Positions 10,221 to 19,808 of a stretch of DNA of 64,000 nucleotides are shown one piece after another (the stretch's first letter is position 1; each line of letters starts with the position of its first letter). Under the pieces are notes generated by a model. That model was not told where the DNA came from. It ran no database searches and worked only from the letters and a program-made list of their open reading frames with translations. Where the stretch lies: assembly GCF_020524885.1 (NCBI RefSeq), contig NZ_JAIVKJ010000002.1:248001-312000 (forward strand), written 5' to 3'. This stretch comes from Microbulbifer elongatus. GTDB lineage: Bacteria; Pseudomonadota; Gammaproteobacteria; Pseudomonadales; Cellvibrionaceae. The position numbers and the translations under genes were made by a program.

Positions 10221-11951
10221 ATGCCCTACTTTGATCTCAGCGACCGGCAGGGAAAGCGCTATCGCCTGACCGCAGATATCTGCTTTTCTGCCCCCTGGGT
10301 AGATCCGCACCAGCTTTTGCGTGCCGAAAATTTGCTTGCGAATACGGAAGCTCACCAGCTGTTTTTGGCCGAGCACCATTTTTTTGGTGTTGGTTCTGGT
10401 TCTGGTACCGGCGCCTACCCCTATTTGCACCGCGGTGCACCAGAGTCTTCCTGCACTCGGCCCGGCCTTTCGGTTGCCGCCCCGCCGGATTCCGGACAAA
10501 TTTTGTTGGAAGCGATTCGCGCAGGTGAATTGAAGCTGGAGGCACTCGAGTCGGCGGTGCGCAGTCAACCCGTAGATGAGCGTAATGCCTTGCGGGTGAA
10601 AATCCGCCTGGCGCTCGCCGAGATCGTTGCTCAGGAGCGCGCGGAAGCCTCAGGTCACGCACAACTTATTGCAAGCGAGGCAGGGATAACACGAGGGCTC
10701 ATCTACACCGGTGCCTTCTTCAACGGGTTGTGGGGCGCTGGTGTAGATTTCGCCCGGTGGCTCAAACAAGTCAATGATGTGGTAAATCCCACCCAGCGGA
10801 TTTTGCGCAGCCTTCAGATCAGTATTCGTGCCGGCGAGCGCAGTAGCCAAACCGGTGAGAACTATCTGAAAGCCTTCGCCGCCGAACAGTTGACCGCAGA
10901 GAAGCGGCAGCTGGTGGAAGCACTTGGGTTTGATCCGTCCGGCATTACCCGCGCGCAATTCGATAACGCCCTGGAAATTGCCGATCTGATCTGGCAGGAC
11001 CCGACACTGCAGGATGATATTCGCCGGTTTTCGGTGGATTACGTAAGGGCCCAGCACACGCTGGAATTGGCCGAGTTTTCCGGTGCAGCGGTATTTGAAG
11101 TGTTGTTTACCCTTGTGCTGGCAGCAGTAACGGCAGGTATTGGGGCGGCAGCTGGGGTCACTGGTCAAGCGCGCCACTTGGTCAGGTTCCGCAAAGTCGG
11201 AGACCTTCTAAAACGCTATGCGCGCGAAGTGGCCGAAGCTGCAAAGAGAAAACGCAGAACCGGCGTGGGTAGCGGTGCAGGAGCAAACGATTTCACAATA
11301 TTGCCGCGGGATGAGGTAGTGGTCGAGACCAGAACCACCCCCGTGAATGATCCACCACAGGCCAAAGCCACACCTGAGAAGCGCACAGCGAAAGCGCCAG
11401 TAAACAACCGCTCAGAAACCCCTAAAAGGTCGAGACCGGAACCGGACAACTGGCAGACCTATAAAACCCACGGTGTTGTGCAAACACCTATGGCGAGCGA
11501 AGTCGGTAGGGAAATGGTTGCCGTGTTGGAGTCGCAGGGGATGTCTCGTACCCAGGCGGTGATGAAAGCCCAGGAATTCCTTGCGTCCGGAAGTGAGCTT
11601 CCGGTGAAAAAAACAAATAAAAAAGGGCAAAAGCTCTACAAATTGGTCCCCGCGGGAGAGGAGCCGGGACCATATTCTGCTTACTTTGCCGAGGCTCGGG
11701 ATATCCATGGTTTTGAAGGCGTGAGTTACGACGAGATCACCGATGCCATTGGTATCCCGCTCGAAAGTCAGCAAACCCTGAAGTTTGATTTGATGGAAGT
11801 GGAAGCGTTGGAGGACGTCACCGTGTATCAATCTACCATAGCGCCGACGACGCAAAACGGATACTCCCAGCCTGGCGGGGGAAGGCAAACCTTGATTATT
11901 AACCGCACTAAATTTTCACAACCGAAAGCGACCGGCAGGAAGTTTCCCTAA
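10221..11951 (+). CDS. Large toxin-like protein, candidate polymorphic/type VI effector
   Basis: 576 residues, not recognised as a named family. A mostly helical N-terminal half follows a Gly/Ser-rich stretch (GVGSGSGTGAYPY). A hydrophobic segment near residue 300 (VLFTLVLAAVTAGIGAAAG) is followed at once by a Lys/Arg-rich run (AREVAEAAKRKRRTG), a Pro/Thr/Lys linker (about 355-410) and a compact C-terminal domain of about 150 residues ending GGGRQTLIINRTKFSQP. A hydrophobic patch, basic run and linker before a small C-terminal domain is the usual layout of polymorphic-toxin effectors. I prefer ATG 10221 over the upstream TTG at 10191 because GGGAC lies 8 bases before it. The next gene abuts (TAA-ATG). 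Confidence 0.6.
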   Translation: MPYFDLSDRQGKRYRLTADICFSAPWVDPHQLLRAENLLANTEAHQLFLAEHHFFGVGSGSGTGAYPYLHRGAPESSCTRPGLSVAAPPDSGQILLEAIRAGELKLEALESAVRSQPVDERNALRVKIRLALAEIVAQERAEASGHAQLIASEAGITRGLIYTGAFFNGLWGAGVDFARWLKQVNDVVNPTQRILRSLQISIRAGERSSQTGENYLKAFAAEQLTAEKRQLVEALGFDPSGITRAQFDNALEIADLIWQDPTLQDDIRRFSVDYVRAQHTLELAEFSGAAVFEVLFTLVLAAVTAGIGAAAGVTGQARHLVRFRKVGDLLKRYAREVAEAAKRKRRTGVGSGAGANDFTILPRDEVVVETRTTPVNDPPQAKATPEKRTAKAPVNNRSETPKRSRPEPDNWQTYKTHGVVQTPMASEVGREMVAVLESQGMSRTQAVMKAQEFLASGSELPVKKTNKKGQKLYKLVPAGEEPGPYSAYFAEARDIHGFEGVSYDEITDAIGIPLESQQTLKFDLMEVEALEDVTVYQSTIAPTTQNGYSQPGGGRQTLIINRTKFSQPKATGRKFP

Positions 11952-12320
11952 ATGAAAAAACTCGTTCGCATTGATCCGGCAAGCGGAAGGTTTATTGATA
12001 TTGACCCCAAAAAGCTTGCGCGCGATGCCAAAAGCCTGGAGGCATTTGTGCTGAACAACATTGACCCCGCCAATGATGCGCTGGGCGTCTACTCGCACCT
12101 GTTGCCATTGTGTAAAGAAGTGGCTGATCAACAACGGAATACGTCCATTCCGCTGGAGGAGCTTCCACTGCGATATCCGTTTAGAGAGGGGCTGCTCCCC
12201 CCTGGGCTGGAAGTGCTGTACGCAGAATTTTCCGCAACAATTACTGGCACCCCCGTTGATGTCGTTCACATTGTTGATGTCAATGGCGTTCCTTGCGCAG
12301 AAGTGGAATTTGAGGATTGA
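11952..12320 (+). CDS. Small acidic protein, candidate immunity partner
   Basis: 122 residues, no signal peptide or membrane segment, no family recognised. Its ATG directly follows the TAA of the toxin-like gene with no gap, so the two are cotranslated. A short soluble protein immediately downstream of a multidomain candidate toxin is the usual place for an immunity gene. The ending VNGVPCAEVEFED is acidic. Role is inferred from position only. Confidence 0.6.
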   Translation: MKKLVRIDPASGRFIDIDPKKLARDAKSLEAFVLNNIDPANDALGVYSHLLPLCKEVADQQRNTSIPLEELPLRYPFREGLLPPGLEVLYAEFSATITGTPVDVVHIVDVNGVPCAEVEFED

Positions 12321-12486
12321 TCGTCGAGGAGTCCTATCAACTCCTGTGGGCGTCAAAATGTTGTTCGTTCGCGCCTCCAAAGTGTCGCGATCGCCATTAC
12401 AAGGCTGATCCGTTGGATCTGTAGCTAACAACAGGCACAGCTTGCTGGGTGAATCGTCGCCGTCGTCCTCGCTGTCAAACAAAAAA

Positions 12487-12504
12487 GGCCGGCAAATGCC
12501 GGCC
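12487..12504 (-). terminator. Intrinsic terminator of the S8 peptidase gene
   Basis: GGCCGGC-AAAT-GCCGGCC, a 7-bp stem. Read on the minus strand it is followed by a TTTTTT run (A-run at 12480-12486 on the plus strand), a classic Rho-independent layout 33 bases after the peptidase stop. Confidence 0.85.
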
Positions 12505-12536
12505 AATCAAGGAGGGATTGCTTCTTACCTTTTGTA

Positions 12537-14621
12537 TCAGGGGGCCGCTTCGGCCTGCAGAGTCACACCAGAGTAGGCGCTGTATCCGCGGATGCTGATA
12601 TACCAGGTTCCCGCTTGCGGATTGCTGAAGCTGCAGCTCTCGTTGTTGCCGTAGCGATAGGGGCGACAATTGTAGCTGCTGGTGGTGGGCTGGCTGCCGT
12701 AGCGCACGTACAGGTCGCCGTCGCCGCTGCCACCACTCATGAGTACTTCCAGTGACCCCATGCCGCTGTTCACATCAAGTGTGAAATGCTGCCAGCTGCC
12801 ACTATTGCCGGAGAGGTTACTCTCAGTCCAGCCGGTCGCACCACCGCCGCCGCTGCCACCCTCGTCGAAGCTGCCAACCAGGCTCACGTTCGAGAAGCTG
12901 CTGTAGGCGCGCACCATCACATGGTAAGTGCCAGCCTGCACATTGCTGATAGAGCAGGTTTCATTGTTGCCGTTCAGATACGGGCGGCATTCATAGCTGC
13001 TGGTTGTAGGCTGGCTGCCATACCGCACATAAAGGTCCGCATCACCACTGCCGCCGGAGATCTGGAAGCTCAGATTGCTGGCGCCAGCAGGCACTTCCAA
13101 AGTAAAGCGCAGTTCCTGTCCAGTACTGGCGGAAAGACCGGACTCAGCAACGCCGTTGGTCAGTTCACCATCGCCCGGAGTCGGATCACCACCGCCGCCG
13201 CCATTGGCAGCGTCGACCGCCGCCGCTGCATCAACGATACCGCTACCGCACTGGCTGCAGGAGCCGGGGAAGCTGCGCGCAGTGCTCTTCAGGTTGGATT
13301 CCACTTCATCGGGGGTAATGCTACTGTCCACCGCATACAGCAGTGCCGCAGCGCCGGCGACATGAGGTGCAGCCATACTGGTGCCCTGGTAGAAGGCGTA
13401 GTTGTCGCTGCCCGGGCCTTGGGTACCACTGTTCAGAGTGGAAAGAACGCCGTTGGAACTTACTGAAGTTTCGCCACCGGGAGCTGCGACATCCACCACG
13501 CTACCGTAGTTGGAGTAATAGGCGCGACTGCCGGCGCGATTGGTGGAGGCTACGGTAATTACGCCGTTACAGCTTGCCGGGCTGTAATTGCTGGCGTTGG
13601 CATTGGAGTTACCTGCGGCCACCACCACGGTGGTACCGAGGCTGCGCGCGGTATTGATCGCATTCTGTGTGGTTGTGTCACAACTCCCGCCACCGCCGAG
13701 ACTCAGGTTCAATACCTGCGCCGGGTTGGCATTGGCTGGTACGCCGCTGACGTTACCGCCCGCACCCCAGATAATGCCGTCCGCAATATCCGAGGTATAA
13801 CCGCCACAGCGGCCGAGTACACGGATGGGGACAATTTTTGATTTATAGGCAACGCCGGCCACACCGGTACCATTGTTGGTTACCGCGGCGATGGTGCCGG
13901 CCACATGGGTACCATGCCAGCTGCTATTGCGCGCAGGTTGCCCGGCACCACAGGCGCCCGCCGGCGACCAGTCACCAGGATCACTGGCATCACTGTCACG
14001 GCCGTTACCGTCCTGGGCGACCGTGGTATCGGAGATCATGTCATAGCCTGGCAGCAGGTTGGCGTTCAGGTCGGCATGTGGGCGATAACCGGTGTCGATC
14101 ACACCCACTACAACGCCCTCCCCCTGAGTCACATCCCACGCCGCTGGCAGATTCAGGCCGCCGGTGGCCTCAAAGTAATGCCACTGCTGGTTGTAGTTGC
14201 TGTCGTTGGGGGTGGCCATGGGTTGCATCAAGCGGTCGGGCTCCGCGTACTCAACCTGCGGATCCTGCTGCAGGCGCGCAATAATCGCATCCAGTTCCAC
14301 TTTGCTCGCGCGCTTTTCCAGTTTCATCAATTGCGCACCGGTGGCCAGGCGGCGCATATGCTTGAAGCGGTGGCCGGCGGTCTGTGCAATGCGGTCAATA
14401 GCGGTTTGCGACATGGCCATGGAATTTGCACCGGCGAGGGTGCTTTTGTACTTCACGATAATGCGATCGGTCACTACTTCTTCTGCTGCCACTGACATGG
14501 CCGACAGTTCCGGCTCGACCGCATGTGCAGAAAAGCTCGCGCCGAAAGTAGCGCTAAGCAGCAGTGTCGCGGTGCCCAGAACAGAGCCGGGCCCGGCTTT
14601 CAATAATGCTGATAATTTCAT
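12537..14621 (-). CDS. Secreted subtilisin-like (S8) serine protease with two PPC domains
   Basis: 694 residues from MKLSALLKAG. A signal peptide ends near SAHA-VEPE. An inhibitor-I9-like propeptide follows (about 45-135, with DRIIVKYK and PQVEYAEPDRL). The S8 domain has the catalytic triad in GVIDTGYRPHADL (Asp), HGTHVAGT (His) and GTSMAAPHVAG (Ser). After a Gly-rich linker come two tandem PPC (pre-peptidase C-terminal) domains that share SGGSGDxDLYVRYGSQPTTS and end with paired cysteines. Such enzymes are exported by type II secretion and the C-terminal domains are often trimmed. I chose 14621 over 14639 because GGAG lies upstream of it. Confidence 0.93.
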   Translation of the reverse strand: MKLSALLKAGPGSVLGTATLLLSATFGASFSAHAVEPELSAMSVAAEEVVTDRIIVKYKSTLAGANSMAMSQTAIDRIAQTAGHRFKHMRRLATGAQLMKLEKRASKVELDAIIARLQQDPQVEYAEPDRLMQPMATPNDSNYNQQWHYFEATGGLNLPAAWDVTQGEGVVVGVIDTGYRPHADLNANLLPGYDMISDTTVAQDGNGRDSDASDPGDWSPAGACGAGQPARNSSWHGTHVAGTIAAVTNNGTGVAGVAYKSKIVPIRVLGRCGGYTSDIADGIIWGAGGNVSGVPANANPAQVLNLSLGGGGSCDTTTQNAINTARSLGTTVVVAAGNSNANASNYSPASCNGVITVASTNRAGSRAYYSNYGSVVDVAAPGGETSVSSNGVLSTLNSGTQGPGSDNYAFYQGTSMAAPHVAGAAALLYAVDSSITPDEVESNLKSTARSFPGSCSQCGSGIVDAAAAVDAANGGGGGDPTPGDGELTNGVAESGLSASTGQELRFTLEVPAGASNLSFQISGGSGDADLYVRYGSQPTTSSYECRPYLNGNNETCSISNVQAGTYHVMVRAYSSFSNVSLVGSFDEGGSGGGGATGWTESNLSGNSGSWQHFTLDVNSGMGSLEVLMSGGSGDGDLYVRYGSQPTTSSYNCRPYRYGNNESCSFSNPQAGTWYISIRGYSAYSGVTLQAEAAP

Positions 14622-14916
14622 TGTTGCGAATTTCTCCATATTTATTTTTATCGACGGAGCTGGGTAGAGCCGCCGTTAAACCACCGCGGAACTCCTGCGC
14701 GGCACCCCCGGGACAGGTCGCGCAATTTTGTTGCGGATTTATTTCCCAAGGTTCTTGTTTAACGAGAAGTTTCATTGCGCCCGCAAAGGAAAAGCGGGAC
14801 AACTCTTTGGAATCTGCGCCAAATTTAGTTTATGACTGGTACGTTCGTCACACATCAAAAACCGCGTGTGACAGAAGTCTCGGCGAGTGGCACCGATTTA
14901 ATTTTGAGGCGAGTGT
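14622..14916. other. Gene-free stretch upstream of the protease
   Basis: 295 bases between the protease start and the MFS stop. It should hold the protease promoter and a long 5' leader. A 7-bp inverted repeat GTCACAC / GTGTGAC (14847-14853 and 14866-14872) stands out; it resembles a CRP half-site pair in the wrong order, so I do not call it a CRP site. Confidence 0.4.
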
Positions 14917-16182
14917 TTAACTTTGTTGCTCTCGGGCGGGCGTAAAACCGCGCGTGGTTAAGATAAAACCAAGCAGACCGAATATCGGGCCGGGCAGTAG
15001 TAGCCAGACCGAGGCCGGACCCGTCAGCTCAAACAGCGCACTGATACCAGCAATTGAAACGAGGGTGATCGAGAAGCCAATGGAATTCTGGATCGCCAGT
15101 GCTGCGCCCACAATTTCCCGTGGGCACGCGGCGGCAGAAAGAGCAGAAAATTGCGGGGAGTCTGCGATTACCGTTGCCCCCCAAACCAGAAGCAGTACTA
15201 ACAACCAGATGCTTGGCAATGTCTCCCAGAACAAAACGAAAATCAGTGCGCAGCTGCCGGAGGCCGCCAGCGCGCCCAGAGCAACCGGGCCACTACCCAT
15301 TTTTCGAGACAACAAACCGCCAACAATACAGCCCAGCGCGCCGATAGCGATAATCGCAAATGACAAACCCGGAACGCCCAGGGCAGAGCTCTCTTCGAAC
15401 AGCGAAGTGCCTGAAACCAATAGCGGCACTATCGCCCAGAACGCATAGAGCTCCCACATATGCCCGAAATATCCAAAGGCGGCCGCGCGAAACTGCGGAA
15501 TGCGAAATACCTGGAAAACAGCGGGCTGCGTGAAAAGGCGGCGTGTGGTGCTATGTGGTGTTCTGGTTACGGGGCGCGGCAGATGCGGACCGTCCCCGAG
15601 ACGGTAAATCAACCCTGCGGCAGCCACCGCCAACACCGAAGACGCGAAGATCACCCACTGCCATGGCAACCCCGCGCCAATTTCCCGCAGGCCGTGTGGT
15701 AGAGCGGTTCCCAGGGTGAGCATCGCCACCAGCTGCGCCAGTGCGGCACCGGCGCGCTCCGGTTCCCAGCTCACCACCAGTTTCATCCCCATTGGATAGA
15801 TGCCCGCAAGACATAGACCCACCATAAAGCGGTATACCAATGCACTGGTCAAGCCTTCGGAAAACCAGGCGAAGCATCCATTGAAAAACGCTCCCGCAAG
15901 GGCACTGACAATAAAGATATGGCTTGCGCGATAGCGGTCGGCGACGTCGCCGAGGGCGAGCACCAGGGTACCCAGAATAAACCCGCCCTGAACCGCGTTG
16001 GTCAGCCAGCCGATGTCGGTGGCCGTAACCTGCCAGCTCAGCGCAAGTCCATCAGCTGCGCTGTTGGCGCTGAACCAAAGGGAAGTGCCAAGAAGTTGTG
16101 CTGCGGCAATAATGGTAATGGGGCTAAAAAATCGCATGGATGTTAACGGCAATCGCGGCGCATAAACCCGGTAGTTTCCCAT
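14917..16182 (-). CDS. Major facilitator superfamily transporter
   Basis: 421 residues, about 12 hydrophobic segments, with the MFS loop 2-3 motif LALGDVADRYRASH (the GDxxDRYR variant). Substrate unknown. A second possible start is MRFFSPITI at 16137, which would remove a short basic leader; neither has a clear ribosome-binding site. It is divergent from the lytic transglycosylase gene, with only about 50 bases between starts, so their promoters overlap. Confidence 0.88.
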   Translation of the reverse strand: MGNYRVYAPRLPLTSMRFFSPITIIAAAQLLGTSLWFSANSAADGLALSWQVTATDIGWLTNAVQGGFILGTLVLALGDVADRYRASHIFIVSALAGAFFNGCFAWFSEGLTSALVYRFMVGLCLAGIYPMGMKLVVSWEPERAGAALAQLVAMLTLGTALPHGLREIGAGLPWQWVIFASSVLAVAAAGLIYRLGDGPHLPRPVTRTPHSTTRRLFTQPAVFQVFRIPQFRAAAFGYFGHMWELYAFWAIVPLLVSGTSLFEESSALGVPGLSFAIIAIGALGCIVGGLLSRKMGSGPVALGALAASGSCALIFVLFWETLPSIWLLVLLLVWGATVIADSPQFSALSAAACPREIVGAALAIQNSIGFSITLVSIAGISALFELTGPASVWLLLPGPIFGLLGFILTTRGFTPAREQQS

Positions 16183-16233
16183 TTTGGAGCTAGTCTTTCA
16201 GCACAAATTTAATCTGCAGATGTGTGAAAGAGC

Positions 16234-18396
16234 ATGGGAAAACCCGGGAAAGTTTCCGTACTTTTCATTTTGTTGGCGCAGTTTCTTACTGCTGGCTGTG
16301 GCCAGGAAAGAGGTCGGCAGCCTGAAGCGACTCAACAAGAAACCCTGACTGATGCAGGGGTAAATAACTTTGACGTCACGCCAATTGCCCAGTTTGAGAA
16401 TTATGTCGAAACCGGTGACCTGGATGCGATCCGCAAGCGCGGCAAACTGCGTTTATTGGTAGACCCCAGCCGTGCCAGTGCTTTACATCGCGCCGCCACG
16501 CAACAGGATGTGGAAATATCCCATGCCGAGCGGATGGCCAAAGCCCTGGGCCTGACCCTGGTGGTGCTGGAAGTCGACGCATTCCCGGATCTGATTCCCA
16601 CACTCAATGCGGGCAAAGGTGACTTGATTGCAAACAACCTGGTAGTCACAGACGCGCGCAAACAGAAGGTCGACTTCACATCGCCAACAGCAGAGACGCG
16701 AATTGTTCTTGTCTCAGCTGTCGATACACCCGACACAGGCGGAGCGCGCAACCTCAAGGGCAAGACTTTGGTGGTCACCGAAGGCACGGCGTTTGAACAG
16801 CAGGCGCGCACGCTGGGGGAAAGTAACCCAGGGCTTAACATTGAGCTGACTCGTGATAACTACGTGGATCTGCTGGTTAAAGTGGCCGATGGGAACATTG
16901 ACTTTACGATTGTCGACCAAGAAGTCTTGGACCTGGTAAAACAGTTTCGCGATGACATAAAAGCCAATCATATTTTCGAGGGAGAATTTGCTCTCGCATG
17001 GGCACTTCGCAAGAATTCGCCAAAATTGCGTGAGGCCCTCGAAAAACAGGTGCAGCTGATACGCCTTACTCGTCCCGAGCAGCGTTCCATTGGTGATCTG
17101 GATGCGATAAAGGAGCGCGGTGTGCTGCGCGCTGTGACGCGCAATCACCCCGGCACATTTTTTATGTGGAAAGGACAGCTGCTCGGGTTTGAGTTCAGCC
17201 TTCTGGAAAAATTTGCCGCCAGCCTCGATGTGCGCCTAGCCATTACCGTGGCAGAAACCCACGAAGATTTTGTAAGGCTTCTCGAAAATGGCGACGCCGA
17301 TGTCTCTGCAAGCCTCCTCGCAATCACCGATGAGAGGAAGGCATCGGGGATGGCCTTTTCCTCGCCTTACCTGGAAAGCAGTACCGGTATCGTGGGGCGC
17401 AAGGGCGAGAAGATCAATGACGAGCAGGACCTGTCTGGTCGCACGGTGTGTGTTCGCCCTGCAAGCAGCCAGTACCAGGTCGCACAAAAACTTCAGCAGA
17501 ACATTCCGAGACTGAAGATTCAGGAGGTGGACAGTAGCCTGGATATCCAGAGTGTCATCGATCTGGTGGTGGAGCAGCAATGCGACCTGGCAATTGCGGA
17601 TGAAGTTTCTGTAAAGTTGGAGCAGACATGGCGGGATGATGTGACTTTTGCCTTTGACCTGCCGGATAAAAGCAGTCGCTACGCGTGGATGGTGCGGGAT
17701 GGAAACCCGAAGTTACTTGAAGCGATCAACCAGTTTTTTGACAAAAATGAAACAGACAAGGCTTTGCCACAACTGCTAGCGCGCTATTTTAAAACACCAA
17801 AGCGCACGCGACCGGAAATTGAAGAGTTGGCAGAGGCCGGGGAAATTTCCCCGTTTGATGAATATGTGCGTCGTTACGCGCAAGAACATGGTTTTGACTG
17901 GCGCTTGTTAGTTGCTCAGATGTATCAGGAGAGCAACTTTGATCCCAAGGCGCGATCCTGGGTGGGCGCGCGGGGCCTGATGCAAGTCATGCCGGATACC
18001 GGCAAACAGGTAGGTGAAACGGATCTGGAAGACCCGGAAACCAGCGTGCGAGCAGGTGTAAAATATATGCGGTGGCTGTACGCGAAATTCGAAGACAAGG
18101 GAATAACGCCGGATAACAGAATGTGGTTTACCCTGGCATCCTACAACGCCGGTCTCGGGCATGTGTACGATGCACAGAATCTCGCAGAGAAAAAAGGCTG
18201 GGATCGCAACGTCTGGTTCGAAAATGTGGAGCGGGCGATGCTCCTTCTCTCCGACCCCAATTACTATAAAAAAGCACAGTACGGCTATGCGCGCGGCCAG
18301 GAGCCGGTAGATTATGTCCGCAAGATCGAAGCGCGCTTCCGATCCTTTGTATCCCTGCTCGAGGCGCAAGACCCGAAAAAGGATAGCGGGTCGTAG
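16234..18396 (+). CDS. MltF-like membrane-bound lytic transglycosylase with two solute-binding domains
   Basis: 720 residues. A lipoprotein signal peptide ends in the lipobox LTAGC (Cys22), so the mature protein is lipid-anchored. Two type-3 periplasmic solute-binding domains follow (about 60-285, starting GDLDAIRKRGKLRLLV, and about 285-515, starting GDLDAIKERGVLRAV). The C-terminal SLT domain has the catalytic Glu in QMYQESNFDPKA, then GARGLMQVMPDTG and LASYNAGLGH. E. coli MltF has one binding domain; this protein has two in tandem. It cleaves peptidoglycan glycan strands; the binding domains may sense muropeptides (inference). Confidence 0.9.
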   Translation: MGKPGKVSVLFILLAQFLTAGCGQERGRQPEATQQETLTDAGVNNFDVTPIAQFENYVETGDLDAIRKRGKLRLLVDPSRASALHRAATQQDVEISHAERMAKALGLTLVVLEVDAFPDLIPTLNAGKGDLIANNLVVTDARKQKVDFTSPTAETRIVLVSAVDTPDTGGARNLKGKTLVVTEGTAFEQQARTLGESNPGLNIELTRDNYVDLLVKVADGNIDFTIVDQEVLDLVKQFRDDIKANHIFEGEFALAWALRKNSPKLREALEKQVQLIRLTRPEQRSIGDLDAIKERGVLRAVTRNHPGTFFMWKGQLLGFEFSLLEKFAASLDVRLAITVAETHEDFVRLLENGDADVSASLLAITDERKASGMAFSSPYLESSTGIVGRKGEKINDEQDLSGRTVCVRPASSQYQVAQKLQQNIPRLKIQEVDSSLDIQSVIDLVVEQQCDLAIADEVSVKLEQTWRDDVTFAFDLPDKSSRYAWMVRDGNPKLLEAINQFFDKNETDKALPQLLARYFKTPKRTRPEIEELAEAGEISPFDEYVRRYAQEHGFDWRLLVAQMYQESNFDPKARSWVGARGLMQVMPDTGKQVGETDLEDPETSVRAGVKYMRWLYAKFEDKGITPDNRMWFTLASYNAGLGHVYDAQNLAEKKGWDRNVWFENVERAMLLLSDPNYYKKAQYGYARGQEPVDYVRKIEARFRSFVSLLEAQDPKKDSGS

Positions 18397-18469
18397 TTAT
18401 TTTGGTTTTGAGTTACTTTGGTTTCTAGTTACTTTGGTTTCTAGTTACATTGGATTTAAGTAACTGTGG
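18395..18469. repeat. 16-bp tandem repeat, about 4.6 copies
   Basis: Units of 16 bases begin at 18395, 18411, 18427, 18443 and 18459. The second and third are identical (AGTTACTTTGGTTTCT), the first and fourth differ at a few positions and the last is partial. It starts inside the stop codon of the transglycosylase gene and fills the gap to the convergent glycosyltransferase gene. Confidence 0.9.
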
Positions 18470-18484
18470 CTTGACGGCAGCGCG

Positions 18485-19720
18485 CTAGCTGCCCGCCAGC
18501 TTGTTTTTTGCCTCGATCCAGCGACTCATAAACTCTTCCGCGCGGTGCTCTGTACGCCGCAGGATGCGTCCCCAGATATTGCGATTGCGGTGTGTATCGA
18601 GGTCGCGTGCAATGGAATCCAGTCTCTCGATAAGCGCTTCGGCGTGTGGTCGGTAGGAAAAGCCGGATGCCAGCGCTGACAGGCTGGCATCCCGCACCGT
18701 CGTCCAGTCAGCTTCATTCCGGTAAACCTGTGCCGCAATTTCTGCAAGCTGACCGGCATCATCTGTCAGGGGATATCCCCAGGCTTCCGCTTCTGCCATC
18801 GATTCCGCACCTATGGGTGTTGTAATCGTTGGGGTGCCAGAGAGCCAGCCATCGAGCACCTTTCCTTTTTGCCCGGCGCCAAAACGCAGCGGCGCTAAGT
18901 TCACTCGGTAGCGTGAGAGCGTGGCGAGCGCATCGTCGGTGCGGCCGATAATGCGCAGTCCCTGTTTGGGATTGTGGAAGCGCTGCATGGCGTGATCTGC
19001 ATAAGCGCCGTACACGTGGCATTCGACACCGGGCAGCAGAGCGCGCAGCTTCGGCCAGATAGCTTCTGCCAGCCAGACAACCGCATCGCGATTTGGCGCG
19101 TGTTTGAAACCGCCGATCATGGCCAAATTTTGGCGCTCACCAAAACCGGGTGTGGAACCTGGGGCGGGTATTTCCTTAACCAGAAAAGGCAGATAGTGCA
19201 GTTGCCAGTCCGGCAGGCAGAAGTGTTGCTTCAGCAGATCCACCTCGACCTGGGAGATCATGATGGTGAGATCGCAGCGCGCTATGGCTGCCACTTCGCG
19301 CTCGGCAACGGGTTGAAAAAGATTGAGTGGCTGGCCGCTTTTCAGCGCCTGATGGCGCGCGTCCCGGAGGCTGTGGAAATCGCTTGTATCCAGCAGCGTA
19401 ACCGCTCCCGGACACTGCTCTCGCACTCGCCAGCCAAACTGCTCTTCCACCATAAAACGGTCGTAGATCACCAGCGAAGGATCGAGTGCACGCACCCAAT
19501 CATCAAAACTGGATTCGTTCACTTTGATCTGGTGTTCACCGTAACCGGTTTTGGCCTGGAATGGTGTTGGCTGTGCCGGGCTCGCGATCTCGATCCGGTA
19601 GCCCGCCTCGGCGAGCAGGTCGAGGATATCCAGGGTGCGCCGTCCGGCAGCCGTAGAGGCGGGCTCGGGCCACTGCTTGGCGATGAGTAGCGCGCACTTT
19701 CTGTGTGTATCGCGGGACAT
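18485..19720 (-). CDS. Glycosyltransferase (GT-B fold, GT4-like)
   Basis: 411 residues. The C-terminal half has the nucleotide-sugar-binding features of GT-B enzymes: MIGGFKHAPNRDAV, GLRIIGRTDDALATL, then LAPLRFGAGQKGKVLDGWLSG and TTPIGAESM. No membrane segment is seen, so it acts in the cytosol or at the membrane face. Acceptor unknown; it is not in a visible polysaccharide cluster. Its start lies only 7 bases from the decayed att site at 19728. Confidence 0.85.
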   Translation of the reverse strand: MSRDTHRKCALLIAKQWPEPASTAAGRRTLDILDLLAEAGYRIEIASPAQPTPFQAKTGYGEHQIKVNESSFDDWVRALDPSLVIYDRFMVEEQFGWRVREQCPGAVTLLDTSDFHSLRDARHQALKSGQPLNLFQPVAEREVAAIARCDLTIMISQVEVDLLKQHFCLPDWQLHYLPFLVKEIPAPGSTPGFGERQNLAMIGGFKHAPNRDAVVWLAEAIWPKLRALLPGVECHVYGAYADHAMQRFHNPKQGLRIIGRTDDALATLSRYRVNLAPLRFGAGQKGKVLDGWLSGTPTITTPIGAESMAEAEAWGYPLTDDAGQLAEIAAQVYRNEADWTTVRDASLSALASGFSYRPHAEALIERLDSIARDLDTHRNRNIWGRILRRTEHRAEEFMSRWIEAKNKLAGS

Positions 19721-19727
19721 TGTGGGT

Positions 19728-19747
19728 TGCTCGATGTTTTGAGCCTA
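19728..19747. other. Degenerate att core (att')
   Basis: TGCTCGATGTTTTGAGCCTA compared with CTACTCGATGTTCTGCACCT at 21884: CTCGATGTT and the following CCTAAAT are kept. Read on the minus strand it still matches the end of yicC over the codons for QNIE. Confidence 0.55.
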
Positions 19748-19808
19748 AATACCGAACTGGCTTCTTTAGGCATTTAAATTTGGGAAAAGATTGAGTTGAC
19801 TAGAATCA

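Noticed and set aside
14847..14872. Possible CRP site upstream of the S8 protease gene
   Set aside because: Half-sites are in the reverse order (TCACA then TGTGA) and the spacer is too long; it is only a small inverted repeat.
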